Source: Cymbomonas tetramitiformis
Taxonomy: Eukaryota > Chlorophyta > Pyramimonadophyceae > Pyramimonadales > Pyramimonadaceae
NCBI GenBank assembly: GCA_001247695.2
Contig: LGRX02024820.1
Location: forward strand, 1 to 64,000
Reading direction: 5' to 3'
DNA length: 64,000 nt
This document shows, one piece after another, positions 56,785 to 64,000 of the stretch. A program made the translations under genes and the position numbers. Below the pieces are notes generated by a model that was given only the letters and a program-made list of their open reading frames with translations, was not told the origin of the DNA and made no database searches. Position 1 is the first letter of the stretch. Each line of letters opens with the position of its first letter.

Positions 56785-57864
56785 TTAGTCTGGTTCTTTA
56801 TCTACTTTTTTCCTGTATAGTCTGTTAAGGCTTACTGCATATCCAGTAGCTAATTCATGTACTTTCCTGAGTAGGTGTAGAGCTTCCTGTTTGTCAAATC
56901 CTAAATGTTTGGTCAGTATTTTCTCTGTGTGCTCATATATCGTTCCCGTGTTGCCGAATACCATTACATGTAGCGTCACTTTGTACCCATGTAGTTCAAG
57001 TAGCTTTACCAGCGGTGTGTATTTTGTGTACTTTGTCTTTAGTGCTTCCTCCCAGCTCATTTCGTCTGTGTACGTTATCTCTATCAGGTGTATGTGGCCC
57101 GCTTCCGCCATTGCCTTTTGGTGTGTGTACCCAGGCTGCTCGTTCCCCTTCTCAGTTCCCTCAAGCATTACTATGTCTACATAGTGCGGTATGGTGTCCT
57201 TTCCGTGCTCTGGTGCCGGTGTGTTTCGTCCGTCCAGTCTGCATTGCCCCCTTGTGAGCAGGAAGTCTTCTATTGGTCTCCCATTGTTCATTCCCTTCCC
57301 TTTTTTCCCCGCATGTGTTCTTATTACACATCCTCCTTTCCTTCCTCTGCTAATTGCTTTTGCTATCATTTTGGTGGTCTCATCCGACCTGCTTATTACC
57401 ATGTTCTTTATTTCCCTTTCCGTGCATCCTCCTAGCACATGAGCTGTGCGTATGAAGCCTCCCGCGTTCACTTGTCTGGGCATCCCGCAGCATTTGCATT
57501 TTTGCGCCCTTCCCCCTCCTTGCTGCTTCTTGTACGGTCCTGCCGGTAGCTTGTTTGCCCGGCATCTTAGCAGGACTGTCACATCATGCTCGTTTAGGTA
57601 TTCTGTTCCTTTCTTCCAGTATCCATTAGAGAGCTTATGCATGGTTTTGTCGCCTTTCAGGTGCTGCATGTACTTTTCTGGTTTTTCTCTTGTTGCTGTC
57701 AGTATTTTTTCTATCGAGGTCCTCCTCCAATCCCTTGCTTGTACTTCCTGTTGCGCTGCTTCCTGTTGCTGTGCCATTTCTTGGAGTCTCCATTCTTCAT
57801 GTGCTTCATCCTGTTGTTGGGCCATTTCGCTGAGCTCGGCTGCAGTGTCCTCTTGTGTTGTCAC
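56785..57864 (-). pseudogene. retrotransposon C-terminal restriction-like endonuclease
   Basis: About 359 codons. A Gln/Glu-rich coiled coil (1-45), then from about 100: a zinc knuckle CKCC near 123-126 with H142 and C147 (the C.C...H....C pattern before R2-type nucleases), SRSDETTKMI at about 158-167, then YVDIVM (228-233) and HLIEITYTDE (259-268) with Lys/Tyr residues downstream. These equal the R-D, PD..D and (E)xK-like features of PD-(D/E)XK endonucleases of R2-type elements, which nick the target for priming. The frame is offset from the upstream RNase H frame, implying another frameshift. Confidence 0.65.
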
Positions 57865-57918
57865 TTCTTTGTTCTGTGCCTCCGGCAGCCTTGGTGCCTG
57901 CGTTAGCCCTCTTGCGAC

Positions 57919-59625
57919 TTATCCTTGAGCTTTTCTTTGCCCTTCAGCTTCCCTTAGGGCTGGTTGGTCGGGTTCTGTCTGGTTTCGGGTTCTTCTTCGC
58001 TTTTGTCTTCTTTCTTGTCCTATTGCCTCCTCCTTCCGTATTGTTCTTGTTTCCCCTGCCTCCTCCTTACTCAGTTCTGTTTCTTGTGTGTTCTCTTGCC
58101 TGTAACCCCTCTTTTGTTTAGCTTGTTGTGCTGTTTGTACTTGCTGCTCCTGTCTTAGTAGTTCCTCCTCCTGTCGTTCCATCCTCTGGAGTTCCAGTGC
58201 CTCCTCCCGCTCCTGTTTTGGTTCGTCTGGCCAGGTGTCTGCCCAGGCTTCCACTATTTCTATTCCTGTAAGCTTCCGACTTTTCTGTGCATACTCTGCC
58301 TCCACCCTCTCAATTCGTTGTCTTTTGGTCTCCCATTCTTCGGGCCCGGTTTCTAGTTTCCTTTTTAGTCTTTGTATTATGTTTGTTTCCCCCGTCATTT
58401 TCACTTCCCTTACCTTTTTTGTTACATGGTTGAGTACTGCTTGGTGCCCTTCCAGTTGTCTACCTGTTTCCTCACTTATTGCCAGTAGCATTACTGTATC
58501 CGTGTTGTCGTGGTTGAGGCCGTATTCCCCTTCTTCACAGGCCGTTTTCGCCACCTCGTCCGCCATTTCATTCCCATGTATTCCCACATGCGCTTTAACC
58601 TTATATAGGGCCACCTTTGTTCCTTCCCTATTCAGCATTTGTATTTGTTTCATTATTTTCCACAGTATGTCCCTGTGTACATGCCTTTCCAGCGTGTGCG
58701 GCCTTCTTTTCATGTTTTGTATTTGGTAGAGGGAGGTTAGACTGTCCGTGCATATGCTGACTTTGTCTTCTCCCGAGTTTGAGTCTAGTGTTAGTGCCAT
58801 ATATATGGCAGTGAGCTCCGCCCTGTTGACTGTTTGGCAGCGTCCAATCCATCTTTGCATATGGTTCATTGCTCTTTCCCCTCTTGGGTCCCAGACTCCT
58901 GCCGCCGTTACTTCCTCGACTTCCCCGTTTTCCTTTTTGACTTTTCTTTGGCTGCCATCTGTGTAGACCATATCATTTTTGTTATGCCTCCTATGAGGCT
59001 CTGGGTATCCTTTTTTGTGGTTGTCCCACTGGCTTTCTGGTGGTAGTTCGACTTTCTCTACTTCACCCCTTTCCCATTGCAGCCATTGGTCCCCGTTTAT
59101 GTCTTCTTCTGTTGTGTCTGGGCACGCAAACTGTAGTGCCCATCTTCTTAGTGCGTCCCTGTTTATTTCCTCTCTGCTCCACGTAGTGTTGGCTCTTAGT
59201 ACTTCCGTAGTTGTTGGCCTCGGTCCCCTGTTCTCTCCTCTGTACTCCCCTTCTTTTTTCCTGTCTTCCATCCAGCGGTCAATTACTTCCTCTGTGTAGT
59301 TTTCCAGGTGGCCGCTTGGCAATGCTTGCATAACCGGTAGTTCATGGTTTGTCCATAGCGCTGGGTCTATGACGCAATCCTTCTCCCATTCAGTAATTGA
59401 CCTAGGTTGCCTGTCTGCATATCTAAGGGTAAGAGGCCTGTGCATGTAGCATGCTCTGCCTATCGTCCTAACTTTGCTTTGCGGGCATTTGAGAAGGGCC
59501 TTGCTGAATATGTCATGGGTTTTAAGTGGGTCCGGGCAGTATTTCCTCCATCCTGCCGCATTCGCTACTATCAGTATTCTCATGTTCCAGTTACATTGTT
59601 TGGGTTTTTGTAGGTTCCCTTGCAT
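57919..59625 (-). pseudogene. retrotransposon RNase H frame
   Basis: About 568 codons. The start continues the methyltransferase-like fold (NMRILIVANAAGWRKY). RNase H follows at about 218-362 with catalytic residues in place: D223 in YTDGS, E270 in NRAELTAIYMAL, D294 in CTDSLTSL, and D356 in HGNEMADEVAKTA. A long Glu/Gln/Arg-rich coiled coil closes the frame. RNase H would remove the RNA strand after reverse transcription. The core looks intact although neighbouring frames are shifted. Confidence 0.85.
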
Positions 59626-59632
59626 CCAGTGG

Positions 59633-59878
59633 TCAGGTGGCAGGAAGGTGCCACTGCCCTTCCTTTATCTCAAGCAGCTCATGTACTCTGTATCCCATGT
59701 GCTTGTTTAGTAGTTTTCTATACGGGCTTTTAGCATATGTGGGGTATATCCCTACCCCTAGGACGGGTTCTGCTGTTTTTGTGGAGTTAATTGCCTTTTT
59801 CAGTGCCTTGTAGAGGTCCCCTGCTGTATACTCCGGGTTGAATTGGTATGACCCCAGTTTTCTCATTGCTCTTCCCAT
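59633..59878 (-). pseudogene. retrotransposon methyltransferase-like core, frameshifted
   Basis: 81 codons between two frame breaks. GSYQFNPEYTAGDLYKAL, then a strand PVLGVGIYPTY, SPYRKLLNKH, and VHELLEIKEG; in the shifted frame just downstream comes GTFLPPDHWMQ. The order of a glycine/NPxY-type motif, helix, strand with Pro, and later strands matches PCIF1-like and other N6-adenine methyltransferases, in which NPPF (here NPEY, bases 59,828-59,839) is catalytic. The frame breaks on both sides suggest a dead copy or sequence errors. Confidence 0.55.
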
Positions 59879-62217
59879 GCTGAGCCTACAGCCCCAAATA
59901 CCGAGTCTCTTGGGTATTGTGAGTAGTATGTTTTAGTGTTTTTGTGTACATTGAGTGGCGAGGCGAACACCTCTGTTTGGACTCCCATGGCTGTGTGCAC
60001 CGCCTCCATCATTTCCGGGGGGAGGGTCCAGTGGTTTTGAAGGTTCCGTTTTCTGTGTTTCAATTCTGCTTTACTAGAGTATCTTATCAGTAATTGTGCA
60101 ATTTCCTCCTCGAAGGTGTTGACTTGTATTTTGTGTTCTACATTTAGTTTCAGTCTTTTGGCCAGTTGTTTTTCTGTTGGTCGTTGTGCCGTGCTGTCCC
60201 CCACCGCCTCGGCATATCTGTCGTATAATTCTCTAACCTTTACTGTGCTCAGTGTGCCTATAAGGCCCCCATCCGGCTCGTAGCAGTAGGTGGTGTCACC
60301 TTCCGTGCGTAGTTGCCTGTCTTTTGTTCCTGGAATGTGCCTAATGTCTTGGTCCGGGTTCGTTTCCCTTGTGCATATTTCCAGGTGTGTTACATGTTTC
60401 CAGTATCTCTGTTCACCGTTTGGTTGTCCTGCCAGTATTTCTTCAACGGGTTCACGTTTGGTCTGTTTGTTTCTTTTATCGTTCTCCCATTCCTCCACAA
60501 GGTTCTGCCATTCTTGGTCTGAGGAGGGGTTGTGTTTGAGCAGGTGTGCTCTCACTGTTTCTTCTGTGCTCCACGTCGTTTGTTCCCTTCCTTTGTTGTT
60601 GGTCCACCGTATTTCGTATTGTGTTACTTTCGAAGACACATCAGTGTAGTTTTGTAGGTACTGTCTACTTGCCAGTATCCTGGCTGGTGTATAAGTTCCC
60701 TCTTGTTCTAGCGTGTCCATTTGGTCCTCTTGTGCTGACCACTGGCCCCTGTCTTGTTGCTCTGTCTTCCTCTTTGTTCTTCCCCGTGGGTTTCTTGTAG
60801 TCATTACATCATCTTCCTCCTCCTCCTGGTTAGTTTCTATGCCCAGAGTTTCCTTCTCCTGTTCCGTCCATTCCACATCTGTCTGTTCGAAGTGTTTTGT
60901 TTGGTTAGCTAGCGGGTACATGGACAGTAGTTGTAATATGTCCTTCATGCTATTTCCAGCCTCATGTAGTGCCTTTATTTGCGCCGGCCAGTCGCTTATG
61001 TTTTCCATGCTTACCGTACTTTTGGTGTACCTCTCTAGCTCTCCTGTTTTCCTTTCCTGTGTGTATTCTGGTTTTAACCTTCTGTTCCACACATGGTCCC
61101 AGTGGTCCCCTGGTTTCTTAATGTCGTTGGGCTGTGCCTCGCAAATGTATGGGTATAAGTGCATCATGCCTTGTGCTATTTTGGTTGCCGTCTTGTTGTG
61201 TTTTCTTCCACCTGTTGCCTTTAGTGTTTTTATTGGTATAGCACTTTTCCCATCTGCTGTGGTTAGGTTTTTGAGGTCCGGGTAATTTCTGAATAGTGTG
61301 AGCATTTTGGTGAAATTTATTTGCTTAGTAGCTTGCTGAGTTTTCGTTTCCTGTATTACATTTACTGTCCCCATTTTTTCAGAGCCTGTCGTCGCAGGCT
61401 GCAACTGTGGGTCTCTGTATTCTGTGTCCATTCTCCTGAGGTGCTTGGTTGTTCTGGTGGTGCCCTCCATCTCCGCGTTTGTGTATACCCTTTTGGCCTT
61501 TCCCAGCTGTCTCATTATAGGTAGTGTTTCTTTAGCCAGTTCCTGCATATGGGTCCCTACCCCTTTTACGTGTATCCCATATTCATTCAGAGCGGTCATT
61601 TTTCTCAGTGTGTTTGTTTGTGTTTGTAGTCCCATTTTTAGCTTGCTCCTTGTGCTGCTGTGTCCTCTTTCTTCGAAGTGTTTTTCCAGTAGTCCGGCTG
61701 TGGACCTGCTGACTTGCGACATTCTTTGTCTGGTTAGAAGGTTTCTCTCCCTTTTGCCATATCCCATTTGGACTCCCTTGTCTTCCTCACTTTGAACAGC
61801 CCCTGCCAATCCCGTGTAGACCTCCTGTGCATATATTGCCTGTAGGGACTGGAGTCCCAGTCCATATTCCTCTTTTTCCTCCGTGTTTAGTTCATTAGGT
61901 GTGCCATTCGCCGGAAGCCCATATATTCTTTTCATCGCGGCCCCCAGCTGGTTTTCAGCCTGCTGTATTTCACCCTGTGTGTATATCCCGAGGTGGAGCC
62001 CGTATTTGAATTTTCCTAGTATGACCGACTTCAGGGAGTACTCTTTTTGTCTTTGTGTGAGGGGTGTGGCCAGTAGTGCGTCTATTCTTCGCTTGAGCTC
62101 CTGTAGTGACTTTCTTTTTTCCTCTTTCCATGTCCCCAACATATTGAGCAGGACCCCTAGGTATTTGTAGGTGTCTCCAGCTTTGAGGACTTTTAATGTT
62201 CGACTTCCGCATTTCAC
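59863..62217 (-). pseudogene. retrotransposon RT thumb and start of methyltransferase-like region
   Basis: About 784 codons. It begins inside the RT with the thumb motif DTYKYLGVLLNM and the usual downstream helices (VILGKFKYGLHLGIYTQGEI, then AAMKRIYGLPANGTPNEL); the palm with the YADD box is missing. A long spacer with an acidic segment near 61.0-60.8 kb follows. A chromo-like stretch is possible at about 60,640-60,520 (KVTQYEIRWTNNKGREQTTW). The end, HWTLPPEMMEAV then EVFASPLNVHKNTKTYYSQY and DSVFGAVGSAW, is the N-terminal part of the methyltransferase-like domain. PCIF1 likewise has a ..F.SPLN....YCS.. segment before its NPPF motif. Confidence 0.75.
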
Positions 62218-62224
62218 CCCTCGC

Positions 62225-62645
62225 AGAATGGGCGTTCAAGACAATAGCATATTCGCCTGACCCGCACGCATATCGCCAGTACAAACGGATAGCATGTGAG
62301 CAAGCGGCTAGCGGAGGGCATCTGGAGGTGTTGCAATGGGCGCGAGAGCATAGCTTCTTGTAGAGCGCTACTACATGTCGCGAGGCGGCGAGAGGCGGGC
62401 ATCAGCACGGCGTTGCCATAATACGCAAATTAGTGTTTGCTGGCAATGCAGTGCTGCCGTGGTCGAAGCAATACGTGCCTGCAGCGAGGTGCCGTGAGCA
62501 GGGCATGCGTGATGTCACGGCAGTGCGGCGCGGTTGTGGTATAGCGATGTGTGTGGGTCACCAGCTAGTTGACGCATGCACGCCATATGAGTGGCGGGAG
62601 CGTGGTGTTGCTGTGATTAAGAAATTGTCGTGTCGCAGCGATCGG
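62225..62645 (+). pseudogene. decayed ankyrin-like repeat fragment
   Basis: One frame reads YRQYKRIACEQAASGGHLEV, LQWAREHSFL, a stop, then CREAARGGHQHGVAIIRKLV and further diverged units (RGVAVIKKLSCRS). The motif C.EAA.GGHLEVLQW is typical of algal and protist ankyrin-type repeats. Stops and indels show decay. It starts a few bases from the retrotransposon 5' break, so the element may have inserted into it. Confidence 0.6.
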
Positions 62646-63000
62646 CTTTGAGTAGGGCATTTCATATTGCATGCAGATTAGAGCGGGGACGACAAGTGGC
62701 CGTGGAACTTCGTTGCGAAGTGCCATAAGTAACCCTCGTACATACTGAATGGTCTTCTGCCGCCCGATTCCGTTCATGATGCTCTGCACCGGGAAGGCAT
62801 TATTCTTCACCCACCTCCCGATTTTGCCATTTAAGGACTCGAATACGAACATCCAATACTCGCGAACCGGTCCGAGGTCTCGAAGTTGGTCTACCACAAT
62901 AGATGACACAATAGATGTGTGTTGAGGACCCACCAGTGAGGGCTCGTCCCATGTCGCGAGCTCTCCATGGTGACGAGCCACTCTCTAATGTACTTGTCAA
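62646..63000 (-). pseudogene. second CACTA transposase, DUF4218-like exon
   Basis: Minus strand: LGPVREYWMFVFESLNGKIG, RWVKNNAFPVQSIMNGIG and QKTIQYVRGLLMAL match the 48.6-49.1 kb exon. The upstream part (TSPHWWVLNTHLLCHL) is in a different frame with a stop, so it is decayed. Confidence 0.65.
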
Positions 63001-63255
63001 GTGTCGGCAGCTCCTGAATCCCCATGTTCACCATCAACAATAGGTAGGTAGGGCCATGTCCAACCATGTTCCTAGAAGATCATATGGTCAAGTATGGCCA
63101 TGTCTAACCATGTTCCTAAGGGATAATGGTCAAGTATGGCCATGTTCACTCTGTGAACTAGGTGGGCATCGCCATGTGCATTCAGCCTTCACACAAGATG
63201 TAAGTTCATGGTGACGCGACAGGGAACATGAGAGCAAGGTACCAGGGAACCGCAC
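63001..63255. repeat. intron with GGCCATGTCCAACCATGTTC-type repeats
   Basis: Several short copies of GGTCAAGTATGGCCATGTYY between transposase exons, with another at 63,676-63,720. Their spacing suggests an internal transposon repeat. Confidence 0.6.
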
Positions 63256-63580
63256 CTTCAGATCGATCTCGTGGGCCGTGATTTCCCGGACTATCGTTGA
63301 AAGTTGCCCCACCAAACGTGCGAGTGCATTGGGTGAGTCATCGTCCCTTGGCCATGCCGCGAGGATGGCGAAAAGTCCATTTCTGAACATCACCAAATAT
63401 TTGTGGGCTTTTAGCTTCTTTGCGTTTCCGTCTGAAGACAGTTTCAACAATTTCCATTGACCCGCTCCCCATTCCCGTGGAAAGCCGACTTCCTCTCTCG
63501 CGAATTCCTCGGCCCTCTTCAAGCACCTTCCCGTAGCGGTGCGCACGTCGACAATCTGCCAAGGGGATGTCCTTTTGGTG
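63256..63580 (-). pseudogene. second CACTA transposase, middle exon
   Basis: Minus strand: WGAGQWKLLKLSSDGNAKKL, KAHKYLVMFRNGLFAILAAW and NALARLVGQLSTIVREI match the 49.2-49.4 kb exon of the first element. Helical, with no catalytic motif in this part. Confidence 0.6.
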
Positions 63581-63765
63581 TTGTAGGTGCCATTCGCATC
63601 TGCTCAAGTGTCGGACCCGACCATAATTCACGTATGGATGCTAAACTTTTGAACAAACCGGACAGAACTGTCTGGGTATGGCCATGTTCAAGCATGTTCA
63701 TAAGCCAAAACGGCCACAGCCATGTTTACATAGGTTTCACTGGATAGGTTCACGTCGGGTCAGGC

Positions 63766-63993
63766 CTATGGAAAGGGGGAAATACCAGTTGCCCACCATG
63801 TGGGTTTAATGCCTTGAGATTTCGCCCACGTTCGCGTTTTCTTGTCAAAGTCAGTTCCCATCACGGCGTCAAGGACGTGCTCTCCAAGATTCTTGATCAA
63901 GTGCATCAAGTCCATGAGGTAGTCCTTGGCCTCATCCCAATACGGCAAGCGTGAGAATTCCGAAGGAAATTTTATACCGGTAGCTTTCATCAT
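63766..63993 (-). pseudogene. second CACTA transposase, MHxxKN exon (Tnp2-like), runs toward window end
   Basis: Minus strand: SEFSRLPYWDEAKDYLMDLM, HLIKNLGEHVLDAVMGTDFD. The block 'LPYWD....Y..D.MH.IKN...H.LD' is highly characteristic of Tnp2-type CACTA transposases. The remainder of the element lies beyond 64,000. Confidence 0.75.
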
Positions 63994-64000
63994 CGTCTCG

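Larger units (their letters stand above)
56703..62217 (-). mobile_element. 5'-truncated non-LTR retrotransposon (Dualen-like domain content)
   Basis: On the minus strand the element runs from about 62,217 (break inside the RT domain) to a 3' end with a short untranslated region, a hairpin (ACACCCTGACCAAGGGTGT) and a CTTTTT-type simple tail at 56,703-56,728. Four reading frames in sequence encode RT thumb, methyltransferase-like domain, RNase H and a restriction-like endonuclease. Co-occurrence of RNase H with a restriction-like endonuclease is known in the Dualen/RandI clade of green algae. Loss of the 5' part is typical of incomplete target-primed insertion. No target duplication was identified. 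Confidence 0.8.

Noticed and set aside
56891..62170. Many hydrophobic plus-strand frames rich in Ser/Leu/Cys
   Set aside because: They are antisense to the retrotransposon; the hydrophobicity comes from complementing Glu/Lys/Gln codons.

Overview
This is eukaryotic nuclear DNA: intron-split genes with GT-AG junctions, satellites, minisatellites and several classes of transposable element. Pherophorin-like Ser/Pro-rich tracts, a polycystin-like receptor, a retroelement combining RNase H with a restriction-like endonuclease, and an interstitial TTTAGGG-type telomere motif point to a green alga, perhaps a prasinophyte; this is inference, since no marker gene is present. Layout: (1) 0.4-4.0 kb, minus strand: an intronless RecQ-type helicase and a truncated, frame-broken gene with a helix-hairpin-helix segment, followed at 4.0-6.9 kb by two satellites, the first split by a 243-bp hAT-like MITE with intact 8-bp target duplications. 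(2) About 7.5-44.7 kb, plus strand: the exons of what I read as one very large receptor gene, about 3,900 codons in roughly 33 recognisable exons. It encodes Cys-rich modules, a GON-like domain, a Thr/Ser/Pro mucin-like stalk, Pro-rich and SEA-like segments, 13 thrombospondin-type EGF modules, a REJ region, a GAIN/GPS region with the motif CYCTHLTDF, a membrane helix, a long cytoplasmic-type linker and a polycystin-1-like multi-pass C-terminal part. Most proposed junctions agree in codon phase. Introns carry a dispersed repeat family (9.5-12.8, 33.1-35.1 and 41.6-43.5 kb) and minisatellites. (3) 44.7-47.1 kb: mostly non-coding, with one convincing orphan exon. (4) 47,134-55,318: a CACTA-like DNA transposon with terminal inverted repeats, a GTT target duplication, arrays of GAAGAC/GTCTTC motifs, a broken transposase on the minus strand and a tRNA-like cloverleaf. 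(5) 55.4-56.2 kb: a possible small minus-strand gene. (6) 56.7-62.2 kb: a 5'-truncated, frameshifted non-LTR retrotransposon on the minus strand whose reading frames hold the RT thumb, a PCIF1-like adenine-methyltransferase-like domain, RNase H and a restriction-like endonuclease; it abuts a decayed ankyrin-like fragment. (7) 62.6-64.0 kb: a second, decayed CACTA transposase running off the window. The two most notable things are the receptor, which joins animal-type extracellular modules to a polycystin-like membrane part, and the methyltransferase-like domain inside the retrotransposon. Domain names rest on motif recognition by eye; no database search was possible.
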